Shown here piece by piece: positions 6,137 to 12,871 of a stretch of DNA of 23,114 bases. Every line of letters starts with the position of its first letter. The stretch's first letter is position 1. Both the position numbers and the translations under genes were made by a program. The DNA comes from a virus. A model generated the notes under the pieces. That model saw only the letters and a program-made list of their open reading frames with translations, had not been told where the DNA came from and did no database searches. Where the stretch lies: the IMG/VR virus record IMGVR_UViG_3300026518_000061, positions 1 to 23,114 of that record. One strand, 5' to 3'.

Positions 6137-6934
6137 ATGAAAAACAAACTACCTTTTATTCTATCAAATCTACTTGTTCATGATAACTCTGGTTGGAAGC
6201 TTGACGATGACGGTCACGTTGTCATGAAGGATGGAAACCCAGTGTACCTTAACGGCGGTAACGAAATGACTGTTCGTGGAGACACTATCTCTCAGCTTAA
6301 CGGTGAAGCGCAACGCCATCGTGAAGAGAAGCAAGCACTTGAGAAAAAGTTGAAAGCGTATGATGGTCTTGACGCAGAGCAAGCACGTCAAGCGATCACT
6401 AAACTCGCTGACGTAGATTTGAGCAAGATGATCGACAAGGGTGAGATCGATAAAGTTAAGGCGCAGATCCAATCCGAGTACAATACTCTTATGGAAGAAA
6501 AAGACGGAGCGATTGGAAAGCTTCAGTCAGAGATCGACGGCATGAAGATCGACAGCATCTTTAACTCTAAGTTTGTACAAGAAAGCGTAGCCGTCCCTCA
6601 CGACATGTTCCAAGCTTCATTCCGTAATAACTTCAAAGTAGAAGACGGTAAGATCAACGCTTACGATAAGAGCGGCAACCGTCTTATGAGTAAAGAGCAC
6701 ATCGGTGAACCAGCGTCCCCTGAAGAAGCTCTCAAACTTCTGGTTGATGCGCACCCTCAGAAAGACACAATCCTCAAAGCTGACATTGGCAACGGTTCAG
6801 GAAGCAACGGTAGCGGCGGTAATCGCGGTACTGGTCGCATTCTCAAACGTGCTGAGTACGACAAGCTCCCACCAGTAAAGCAAGCAGAACTCGCAGGTAA
6901 AATGGCCAGCGGTGAACTGCAGATTGTAGATTAA
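6137..6934 (+). CDS. Capsid scaffolding protein, likely
   Basis: A 265-residue, charged, mostly helical protein. Residues about 50-145 are rich in Glu, Lys and Gln with heptad character (EAQRHREEKQALEKKLKAYD and on), a probable coiled coil. Residues about 218-232 form a flexible Gly/Ser/Asn linker (GNGSGSNGSGGNRGTGR), followed by a short C-terminal segment, the usual place of the coat-binding helix. Between portal and capsid genes, this composition is characteristic of scaffolds; the sequence recalls the DUF6651 family of phage proteins. It has no protease domain. A strong terminator lies just downstream, so scaffold and capsid belong to separate transcripts unless there is readthrough or antitermination. 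Confidence 0.75.
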   Translation: MKNKLPFILSNLLVHDNSGWKLDDDGHVVMKDGNPVYLNGGNEMTVRGDTISQLNGEAQRHREEKQALEKKLKAYDGLDAEQARQAITKLADVDLSKMIDKGEIDKVKAQIQSEYNTLMEEKDGAIGKLQSEIDGMKIDSIFNSKFVQESVAVPHDMFQASFRNNFKVEDGKINAYDKSGNRLMSKEHIGEPASPEEALKLLVDAHPQKDTILKADIGNGSGSNGSGGNRGTGRILKRAEYDKLPPVKQAELAGKMASGELQIVD

Positions 6935-6972
6935 GTTTAGAGACCGTCAAATCACACACCACACTGTAACGA

Positions 6973-7010
6973 AGACCCTTTCTCACACTCTCCTGAGAAA
7001 GGGTCTTTTT
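6973..7010 (+). terminator. Strong intrinsic terminator after the scaffold gene
   Basis: A perfect 13-bp stem, AGACCCTTTCTCA with TGAGAAAGGGTCT, has an 8-nt loop and is followed by TTTT on the plus strand. It is the only textbook terminator seen in the window. On the minus strand the stem is preceded by A residues, but no T-run follows it, so it works mainly rightward. Confidence 0.85.
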
Positions 7011-7015
7011 AATGT

Positions 7016-7044
7016 TTGACATGCTTTCAGAACTACCGTAGTAT
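7016..7044 (+). promoter_or_regulatory. Promoter for the capsid transcription unit
   Basis: TTGACA (7016-7021, consensus), a 17-nt spacer, then TAGTAT (7039-7044, 4 of 6). It begins 6 nt after the terminator and lies about 200 nt before the capsid start codon. Confidence 0.6.
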
Positions 7045-7058
7045 TTATTCACGACTTT

Positions 7059-7128
7059 CTTGGATGAGTAAAGTCGGGCACGGGTTGGATGACCCATTAA
7101 TCGATAGCGCTTTGACGGTTGGATGACC
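7059..7128 (+). repeat. Three TTGGATGA repeats in the capsid leader
   Basis: TTGGATGA occurs at 7060-7067, 7085-7092 and 7119-7126. The last two are part of an identical 12-mer, GGTTGGATGACC (7083-7094 and 7117-7128). They fall in the transcribed leader if the promoter at 7016 is used, so they could act in RNA or as DNA sites. Confidence 0.65.
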
Positions 7129-7244
7129 TAATAAGATCACGTTACGGTTTCTTATCACAAAAATTTGTTATTTGGTTTAACAATCGGTGTGTGCTCGATA
7201 ATCTTATCTATGTTCGCACCGTTCAAAGAAAAAAGGTACGAACA

Positions 7245-8465
7245 ATGAAAACATCTAATTTCTCGTTCAGTTCTGGTAAAGCTCCTTACATTTTGAGCGG
7301 CGCTTATCCGAACGACAACACTCTAACAGGTCTTATTCCTGATCTCTATGCTGGTCTTGACGTAGTTTCTCGTGAACTTGTAGGTATGATTCCTTCAGTA
7401 TCTCGTAACTCAGGCGCAGAACGTGCAGCAGTTGGTCAAAGCGTTGTGTATGATATAGCTCCAGAGATGGCTGCTTCTGACATTACACCGTCTATGACAA
7501 AGCCAACACCAACAAACCGTACAGCTGGTACAGGTAGCATGACAATCTCTAAATCACGTAAGGTCGAGTTCGGCTTCACTGGTGAAGAGCAACGCGGTCT
7601 TAATCACGGACCTGGTTATCTATCAGTTCAAGCAAGCTGGTTTGCTCAAGCTCTTCGTACTCTTACAAATGAGATTGAAAGCGATCTATGTACAGAAGGT
7701 TACAACCACGCAACACGTGCTTACGGTACTGCTGGTACAACTCCTTTTGCTACAACTCTAGGCGCTTCTGCTCAGACACGTAAGATCTTGGATGACAACG
7801 GCGCACCTGGTTCTGGTCGTTCGCTTGTTATCGACACCTCAGCTGGTGCAAACCTACGTACATTGCAGAACCTAACTCGTGTAAACGAAGCAGGTACTTC
7901 AATGACATTGCGTCAAGGTGAGCTTTTAGACATCCACGGTTTCTCAATCAAGGAATCAGCTCAGATCGTAAATCACACTGCAGGTACAGGTGCTTCAGCT
8001 ACAACTGACGCTTCTGGTTACGCTGAAGGTGCTACGTCAATTACTCTAGCTTCTGCTGGTACTGGTACAATCCTCGCAGGTGACTACATCACTTTTGCAG
8101 GTGACGATAACAAGTATCTAGTGTTGACTGGTGATGCTGACGTTTCTGGTGGTGGTACAATCACTATCGAAGCGCCTGGTCTTCGTCAAGCAATTCCAGC
8201 GTCTGCAACAGCGATCACAGTTATTGGTGACTCTACTCGCAGTCTTGCATTCAGCTCTAACGCTATCCAGCTTGTTACACGTGCTCCAGCTCTTCCGCAG
8301 GAAGGTGACGATGCATTAGATAGCATGATGATTGTTGACCCTCGTTCTGGTCTTACATTCGAGATCCGAGTGTATGCTGGTTATCGTATGGTCTACATGG
8401 AAGTAGCTTTGGCTTGGGGCTTTGAAGCCGTTAAGCCTGAACATATCGCAGCTCTACTGGGTTAA
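7245..8465 (+). CDS. Major capsid protein (P22 coat-like)
   Basis: A 406-residue protein, the expected size and place for the shell subunit. The overall layout and the C-terminal segment (…IRVYAGYRMVYMEVALAWGF, then EAVKPEHIAALLG) resemble P22 gp5-type coat proteins, which have an HK97 fold. Residues about 242-328 are a Thr/Gly/Ala-rich beta insertion (ATSITLASAGTGTILAGDYI and on) like the telokin-like I-domain of P22 coat. The start chosen is the ATG at 7245, with AAAAAAGG eight bases upstream. The frame is open back to a TTG at 7119, but that part lies in the repeat-bearing leader and lacks an SD. It has its own promoter and terminator-bounded leader, fitting the need for hundreds of copies. 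P22 membership is by recalled pattern. Confidence 0.85.
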   Translation: MKTSNFSFSSGKAPYILSGAYPNDNTLTGLIPDLYAGLDVVSRELVGMIPSVSRNSGAERAAVGQSVVYDIAPEMAASDITPSMTKPTPTNRTAGTGSMTISKSRKVEFGFTGEEQRGLNHGPGYLSVQASWFAQALRTLTNEIESDLCTEGYNHATRAYGTAGTTPFATTLGASAQTRKILDDNGAPGSGRSLVIDTSAGANLRTLQNLTRVNEAGTSMTLRQGELLDIHGFSIKESAQIVNHTAGTGASATTDASGYAEGATSITLASAGTGTILAGDYITFAGDDNKYLVLTGDADVSGGGTITIEAPGLRQAIPASATAITVIGDSTRSLAFSSNAIQLVTRAPALPQEGDDALDSMMIVDPRSGLTFEIRVYAGYRMVYMEVALAWGFEAVKPEHIAALLG

Positions 8466-8480
8466 GTTACTGCGAACTAG

Positions 8481-8512
8481 ACAGGTAGGGGTTTCTCGTT
8501 GCCCCTACCTGT
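8481..8512 (+). promoter_or_regulatory. Intercistronic stem-loop after the capsid gene
   Basis: A perfect 11-bp stem, ACAGGTAGGGG with CCCCTACCTGT, with a 10-nt loop. No T-run follows, so it is not a classic terminator. It may protect the 3' end of a capsid transcript or partly lower downstream expression. The next gene's SD (GAAGGAGAG) starts 9 nt later. Confidence 0.6.
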
Positions 8513-8533
8513 TACTCAAAGAAGGAGAGTAAC

Positions 8534-8827
8534 ATGTTTGACAATTACGTAAATCTTCAAGGTCACTCTGCTGAATCGTTGTCGGTCAGCACCAGCGCGG
8601 AAGTAACGACTTCACCTCTTCCTCCAGGTAAGTATGCAGTATGGTCTGACGTTGACGCTTACATCAAAGTTCATCAAGATTCTTCTGTAGCCGACGATGT
8701 AACGACCTCCACAGGATTTAAGGTCACAGGGCTTTCAAACCCTCTACCCGTCCTCATAAGTAGTAGCGCCTTTCTTGCAGGTATTGCAGGTGGTGACGGA
8801 ACGTTGTACTATCACAAAGTAGATTAA
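8534..8827 (+). CDS. Small virion protein, possibly capsid decoration
   Basis: A 97-residue, beta-rich protein (LPPGKYAVWSDVDAYIKVHQ, … LAGIAGGDGTLYYHKVD) with no cysteines and no membrane segment. It has a very strong SD (AAGAAGGAGAGTAAC). Its place right after the capsid gene and its small size fit a decoration or capsid-stabilising protein, but no family is recognised with certainty. The expected signal of such a protein, high expression, agrees with the SD. It could instead be another minor head component. Confidence 0.65.
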   Translation: MFDNYVNLQGHSAESLSVSTSAEVTTSPLPPGKYAVWSDVDAYIKVHQDSSVADDVTTSTGFKVTGLSNPLPVLISSSAFLAGIAGGDGTLYYHKVD

Positions 8828-8848
8828 AACTTAAACGAAGGAAAAGAT

Positions 8849-9229
8849 ATGGCTCGACTACCGACTGTACAGATCAAGACAGAAAATGGAGCGGTAACAA
8901 TCAACGTTGCTGACTACGACCCTAACAAACATCAAATCATTGGCGCACCTGTAGAGGTCGAAGAGAAAGTAGAGATTGACGAGCTTTACTTTGATGCAAT
9001 GACCGTTCAAGAACTTAAAGATTTCGCAGAAAAACATGAAATCGAATTAACAAGAGCTAAGAAAAAAGGTGAGATCATCGGTGTGATTTCGGCTGCTCTT
9101 CTTGCTCTTGAGCTTACAATCGAAGAGAAGGAAGATAAGTTCCTGATCGTTCTTGGTGAGACTTTAATCATCGAACAACCTTTCGACACAAAGGAAGAAG
9201 CAGAAGCGTTCCTAGAAAGCCTTAAGTAA
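8849..9229 (+). CDS. HeH/LEM-like domain protein of the head module
   Basis: A 126-residue acidic protein. Residues about 49-84 (DAMTVQELKDFAEKHEIELT, then RAKKKGEIIGVI) match the short helix-extended-helix (HeH, LEM/SAP-like) motif found in many phage structural-region proteins and thought to contact DNA or other proteins. A second alpha/beta part follows (DKFLIVLGETLIIEQPFDTK). The SD is GAAGGAAAAGAT. The stop overlaps the start of the connector gene (TAATG), so it is co-translated with neck proteins. The exact role is unknown; a head accessory or completion factor is inferred. Confidence 0.75.
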   Translation: MARLPTVQIKTENGAVTINVADYDPNKHQIIGAPVEVEEKVEIDELYFDAMTVQELKDFAEKHEIELTRAKKKGEIIGVISAALLALELTIEEKEDKFLIVLGETLIIEQPFDTKEEAEAFLESLK

Positions 9230-9726
9230 TGTACGGAAGCGCGGCAGAGTTCACAACCTATCATGAAGCAAGAGGTCGTACCGTTCCTGGTACTTGGGAT
9301 ACGGACAAGATCGAAGCTGCGCTTTTAGTTGCGTCTGAGTGGATCGACAATAAGTATGGTGATCGCTTTGTAGGTTTTAAGACAGGTGGTTACGCTCAAG
9401 AGCGTGAATGGCCTAGAGAGACTGCATGGGCTCGATCAACACCTGAGTATATCTTCGACGACGATGAAATCCCGACAGAAGTTGTTTACGCAACATATGA
9501 AGCGGCGTTCAGAGAAGCTACATCTTTAGGATCTCTTTACGCTGATTACGACCCTCAGAAGTATAACTCAGTGTCGATCAGCGGTGCTATCTCCGTCCAG
9601 TATGCTCAGAACCTCGATGTAAACTCAGTACAAAAGCAAATTCAAATCATTGAACAACTTCTCTCAGTATTGTTTGGTAACGACCCTGGTGGTTCGTCAC
9701 TTAGCGGGGGTTCGTACCGTTCATGA
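9229..9726 (+). CDS. Head-tail connector/adaptor (DnaT-like family)
   Basis: A 165-residue protein with the layout of the phage DnaT_2/gp4-like adaptor family: an N-terminal helical part (IEAALLVASEWIDNKYGDRF), a QEREWPRE motif near residues 62-69, then IPTEVVYATYEAAFREA, and a C-terminal part that is less conserved. These proteins bind beneath the portal and extend the DNA channel. Despite the family name, no role in primosome assembly is meant here. The start overlaps the previous stop by one base and the SD is weak, which suggests translational coupling. The end overlaps the next gene by 4 nt (ATGA). Confidence 0.72.
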   Translation: MYGSAAEFTTYHEARGRTVPGTWDTDKIEAALLVASEWIDNKYGDRFVGFKTGGYAQEREWPRETAWARSTPEYIFDDDEIPTEVVYATYEAAFREATSLGSLYADYDPQKYNSVSISGAISVQYAQNLDVNSVQKQIQIIEQLLSVLFGNDPGGSSLSGGSYRS

Positions 9727-10082
9727 GTATTTACGATGATCTAAAACCTGTAGTTTCAGAGATCATGGGTGAGTTTTCTCAAGGTACAGTTTCACTTGTT
9801 TCCGTTACAGCAGGGGCTGGGGCGATTGACGACCCTGGAGCCCCGACAGAAGAGACAACAGAATTAGATGCGACTGTCAGTGGTGTGTCATACAAATATG
9901 TCTCAGAAGGTCTTGCTGTTTCTACAGACCTAACCGTAACTGCAGCGCCGATTGACGGAATAACCGTCAGCGAGAAGGACTTTGTACTGGTTGACGGTGT
10001 AAGATATAAGATCGTTCAGGATATAAGTTTACCTTCAGCGGGAACGAAGCTAGTATGGAAGTTCATAGTCCGAAAGGGGTGA
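9723..10082 (+). CDS. Head closure / head-tail joining protein
   Basis: A 119-residue beta-rich protein. The C-terminal half (SEKDFVLVDGVRYKIVQDIS, then a KLVWKFIVRKG end) has the pattern typical of small head-closure or stopper proteins of the SPP1 gp16 / HK97 gp7 type, which seal the portal after packaging and receive the tail. The ATG overlaps the previous TGA (ATGA), and a good SD for the next gene lies near its end. Family assignment is by shape and position between the connector and the gp10-like gene, not by a unique motif. Confidence 0.65.
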   Translation: MSIYDDLKPVVSEIMGEFSQGTVSLVSVTAGAGAIDDPGAPTEETTELDATVSGVSYKYVSEGLAVSTDLTVTAAPIDGITVSEKDFVLVDGVRYKIVQDISLPSAGTKLVWKFIVRKG

Positions 10083-10086
10083 ACTC

Positions 10087-11115
10087 ATGGCTCGCAGAAC
10101 GATAGATAGTTTAATCGCTCTCACAATACCAGAAATTCAAGAAGCTTTTCTAACCGCAATGCAAGACGTTGTGGATAGAGCGATGCTTGCAGAGATGGTT
10201 GCAGCTATTGAAGCTAACGATGCTGAAGCTCTTTATAGAGCTACAGGTTTCTCTCCTGCAGCATTGAGCCCGATACTTGATAGAATAGAGCAAGCATATC
10301 TGGACGCGGCTGACGTTACTGTTGAAGGATGGCCCAACGTGATTCGAACACCAACAGGTCGAGTAGTGTTTAGATTCAACGGCAGAAACGCTGTGGTAGA
10401 GGAAGACCTTAAAGTTAGGTCTTCAGCGTTGATTACAGCTTTAAGTGAAGAGATCAGAGAGAATATAAGAACCACGTTAGAGCGAGGGATGATAGCTGGT
10501 GACAACCCTAGAACAACAGCTCTCAATATCGTAGGTAGAGTAGACCTTTCAACTAAGAAAAGGGTTGGAGGAGTTATAGGATTGACTAGAAACCAAGAGA
10601 GATGGGTTTCTAGCAGTAAGACTTATCTTGAGCAAGGCAGTGAGAAATACTTCTCCCTTTCTCTTCGTGACAAGAGGTTTGACGGTACGGTGAGGAAAGC
10701 GTTTGAAAGCGGTAAACCTTTGAGTAAAGATACGATCAGCAAGCTTGTCACCTCCTACAAGTCAAGGGCGCTACGATATAGGGCTGAAGCTATTGCGAGG
10801 ACGGAAACAATACAGTCCATAAATCGCGGTCAGTACATGTCGATGAAGCAAGGGATTGAGGAAGGTGTCTTACAAAATGGAGCGGTCACTAAGTACTGGG
10901 ATGCTGTGGGTGACAGGAAGACTAGACCAACTCATTCGTCACTAGAGGAAGCTACGAAAAAGAATCCATTACAGCTCGATGAACCTTTTGTTTCTCCTTC
11001 TGGCGACAGAATGATGTTTCCTGGTGATAGCAGTTTAGGGGCAGACGCAAAAGAGATAGTACATTGTCGATGCAGAATACGTTATAATGTAGACTTCAAT
11101 TACGGAGTGGATTGA
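10087..11115 (+). CDS. MuF-type head morphogenesis protein
   Basis: A 342-residue protein with a C-terminal Mu gpF / SPP1 gp7-like domain (PF04233 type). Visible marks are AEAIARTETIQSINRGQYM at about 233-251, KYWDAVGDRKTRPTHSSL at about 269-286 with His283, and HCRCRIRY at 326-333 with Cys327 and Cys329, which look like metal ligands. The N-terminal 220 residues are helical and less typical. Such proteins are minor head proteins linked to portal assembly or DNA ejection. The start has AAGGGG eight bases upstream. It is unusual that the gene lies after connector and closure genes instead of next to the portal. No toxin domain is fused to the C-terminus. Confidence 0.85.
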   Translation: MARRTIDSLIALTIPEIQEAFLTAMQDVVDRAMLAEMVAAIEANDAEALYRATGFSPAALSPILDRIEQAYLDAADVTVEGWPNVIRTPTGRVVFRFNGRNAVVEEDLKVRSSALITALSEEIRENIRTTLERGMIAGDNPRTTALNIVGRVDLSTKKRVGGVIGLTRNQERWVSSSKTYLEQGSEKYFSLSLRDKRFDGTVRKAFESGKPLSKDTISKLVTSYKSRALRYRAEAIARTETIQSINRGQYMSMKQGIEEGVLQNGAVTKYWDAVGDRKTRPTHSSLEEATKKNPLQLDEPFVSPSGDRMMFPGDSSLGADAKEIVHCRCRIRYNVDFNYGVD

Positions 11116-11540
11116 TGGATGATTTTGTAACGCAAATAGATAAGATAGTCGTTAACACTGAAGCTCGACTACTGGCGGTTGCTCGAAGCGCCATTAGAGA
11201 CGTAGTGAACGACACTCAGAAGCTGAAAACAGACGGAGGTAGAATGCCAGTCCGTACTGGTTTCCTATGGTCTTCTGGTGGTTCTTCTCTGAACTCTATG
11301 CCAGTCGGTGCTGTGAAAGGTGATAAGACAGCTTCTTACAACTGGGTTAACTCTACATTTGAACTCGATCTGGCTAAAATGAAGTTGGGTGATGTTTTCT
11401 ACTGGGGTTGGACGGCGGTTTACGCAAACATGCAAAACACGAGAAACGGTTTCTTAGAGTTCGGAACTGACAAGTGGGAGAAGTACGTTAATAAAGCCGT
11501 ACAATATTGGAGAGATAAGGACGCTAGAAATGCAGAATAG
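11115..11540 (+). CDS. HK97 gp10-like neck/tail-completion protein
   Basis: A 141-residue protein of the HK97 gp10 family. The signature is clear: MPVRTGFLWSSGGSS near residues 43-57, VYANMQNTRNGFLEFG near 100-115, and a C-terminal helix (DKWEKYVNKAVQYWRD). The ATG at 11115 is chosen over the TTG one codon earlier: GGAG lies 7 nt upstream and the ATG overlaps the previous TGA. It sits at the head-tail interface or tail end and helps attachment of the tail. It overlaps the next gene by 11 nt. Confidence 0.85.
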   Translation: MDDFVTQIDKIVVNTEARLLAVARSAIRDVVNDTQKLKTDGGRMPVRTGFLWSSGGSSLNSMPVGAVKGDKTASYNWVNSTFELDLAKMKLGDVFYWGWTAVYANMQNTRNGFLEFGTDKWEKYVNKAVQYWRDKDARNAE

Positions 11541-11952
11541 ATACATACTTGAAGCCTTGCAGAAAGGTGTCATAGCAGCGGTTGCAGCATCGACAACGGA
11601 TGACCTAACCATAAAGATGACAGGGAGAACCATTAACCCTCCGTCAAGCGGTAAATGGCTTGAGCTGATACATCTTCCTAACGATGAAGACAGAACGTGG
11701 GGTGATGAGAAACTATACAACGGTCGCTTGAGATTGATTCTCCACTGGCCTGTAGATGATCGTGGAAGTTATGAAGCTATAGAGTTGATGGAAAGTATTT
11801 TAGGGTATTTCAGCAAGGGGTCTTCCCATGCTGACGAAGGTGAGAACGTTTCCGTACGGATCATCGAGAACCCTTCTTATTTAGGTCATGAAGAAACAGC
11901 CCCTGAACAACTCTTCATGTATTCGGTACGTTATCAATATTACGATAAATGA
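11530..11952 (+). CDS. Tail terminator protein (DUF4128/GpU-like)
   Basis: A 140-residue protein with an N-terminal helix (YILEALQKGVIAAVAAST), then beta strands including GRLRLILHWPVDDRGSYEAI, and a C-terminal YSVRYQYYDK, the layout of tail terminators that cap the tail tube and dock it to the head. The gene order (gp10-like, terminator, then major tail protein) is the normal one except for the gene inserted after it. The start lies inside the preceding gene with AAGGA eight bases upstream. No gene follows for 85 nt. Confidence 0.72.
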   Translation: MQNRYILEALQKGVIAAVAASTTDDLTIKMTGRTINPPSSGKWLELIHLPNDEDRTWGDEKLYNGRLRLILHWPVDDRGSYEAIELMESILGYFSKGSSHADEGENVSVRIIENPSYLGHEETAPEQLFMYSVRYQYYDK

Positions 11953-11977
11953 TAATTTTTTCAACAAATTAAAAGTT

Positions 11978-12006
11978 TTGACACTCGTTGAAATCTACTG
12001 TACTGT
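11978..12006 (+). promoter_or_regulatory. Candidate promoter for the HTH gene in the tail region
   Basis: TTGACA (11978-11983, consensus), a 17-nt spacer, then TACTGT (12001-12006, 3 of 6). It falls in the 85-nt gap before the HTH gene. The near-palindrome GGTTTTCAAACC (12008-12019) lies just after the -10, around the expected start of transcription, as an operator would. Confidence 0.45.
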
Positions 12007-12037
12007 TGGTTTTCAAACCTTACAGAAAGGACGGACA

Positions 12038-12796
12038 ATGAGCAAACCGAACCCGTTAGAAAAATTCATTGCTGGAGGTGTTAGTTGGGACAAAGAAGGT
12101 TATAAAGGTGGTTTCTTGTCCTCCTACCATCTTTATAACGACTTCCATGTTGAACCGCATGAAATACATCATTTTATCGAAAATACGCGCTACGTTCTTC
12201 TTGGGGTGTGTGATCTTCAAAACGGTGAAGAAACAATGGTGTACGGCCTTAAAGGTCAAACCATCGGAGATTTCTTACTTCTTAATGACGGTGAGGAGTA
12301 CATGGTGATTGAAGCGGTTTGCGAGAAACTGAGCGTCTGTAAAACGACAGTTTATCGATGGTTGAAAGATGACGTAAACTTCCCTAAACCTTGCAAAAAA
12401 GGTAAGAGAAAAGTATGGAAGAAAGCTGACATAGAAGCATGGATTTCTCTCGACAACGATCCAAATTCAGCAATAAAGAAAGCTTTGTTGACAAGCGCGA
12501 ACATGACATCAAGCAATCCAAAAAAGATAAGATGTATAGTCGTTGACGACGATGGAAACTATGAGGTGTTTCTTGAGGACGGTTTGCTTTCTGTCTTCTT
12601 AAACGAGACTTCTCAGAAAACAACTGTCTCGGATATGCTTTCTTTCCTCTTCGAAACTGAACCTGAAGTCCACGAAATGATTGTTGCAAACAGATCGCGT
12701 CAAGCTAACGAGATTGTCAACAAGGTTAGAGCGTTTCTCACTAGTTCTGGGAGATTAAAGCAAGAAGAGAAGATTGAAGCTGTACCGACACAATAA
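12038..12796 (+). CDS. AlpA/MerR-type HTH protein inserted in the tail module
   Basis: A 252-residue protein. Residues about 87-136 (EEYMVIEAVCEKLSVCKTTV, then YRWLKDDVNFPKPCKKGKRK, then VWKKADIEAWI) form an AlpA/excisionase-like winged HTH: helix-turn-helix, the FPKP turn, basic wing, and a final DIEAWI helix. The N-terminal 86 residues and the C-terminal 115 are not recognised; the latter has an acidic, beta-like part and a helical end. The ATG at 12038 has AGAAAGGACGGACA upstream. An in-frame start at 11888 would lie inside the tail terminator gene and is rejected. Small AlpA proteins have about 70 residues, so this one carries extra domains. A late-gene regulator or an acquired cargo gene are both possible; a DNA-binding virion protein is less likely. 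Confidence 0.8.
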   Translation: MSKPNPLEKFIAGGVSWDKEGYKGGFLSSYHLYNDFHVEPHEIHHFIENTRYVLLGVCDLQNGEETMVYGLKGQTIGDFLLLNDGEEYMVIEAVCEKLSVCKTTVYRWLKDDVNFPKPCKKGKRKVWKKADIEAWISLDNDPNSAIKKALLTSANMTSSNPKKIRCIVVDDDGNYEVFLEDGLLSVFLNETSQKTTVSDMLSFLFETEPEVHEMIVANRSRQANEIVNKVRAFLTSSGRLKQEEKIEAVPTQ

Positions 12797-12801
12797 ACAG
12801 C

Positions 12802-12831
12802 TTGACCCGCTATAGCTTCCTAAGTTATCCT
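12802..12831 (+). promoter_or_regulatory. Candidate promoter for the major tail protein
   Basis: TTGACC (12802-12807, 5 of 6), an 18-nt spacer, then TATCCT (12826-12831, 4 of 6), 41 nt before the major tail ATG. The spacer holds the palindrome GCTATAGC. With the capsid promoter it would give separate control of the two most abundant virion proteins. Confidence 0.45.
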
Positions 12832-12871
12832 TTGTCTTGTGAAATTATAACTCCTTATGAGGTAGCGAACC

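Noticed and set aside
7180-7210. Second promoter in the capsid leader, TTTAAC-N17-TAATCT
   Set aside because: Poor -35. The upstream TTGACA-N17-TAGTAT is better and is placed directly after the terminator.
7119-7244. In-frame upstream extension of the capsid gene from a TTG
   Set aside because: No SD before the TTG. The stretch overlaps the repeat-bearing leader, and its peptide has no capsid-like features. The ATG at 7245 has a good SD.
11888-12037. Upstream extension of the HTH gene
   Set aside because: It would run inside the tail terminator gene in another frame and through its own promoter-like gap. The ATG at 12038 has a good SD.
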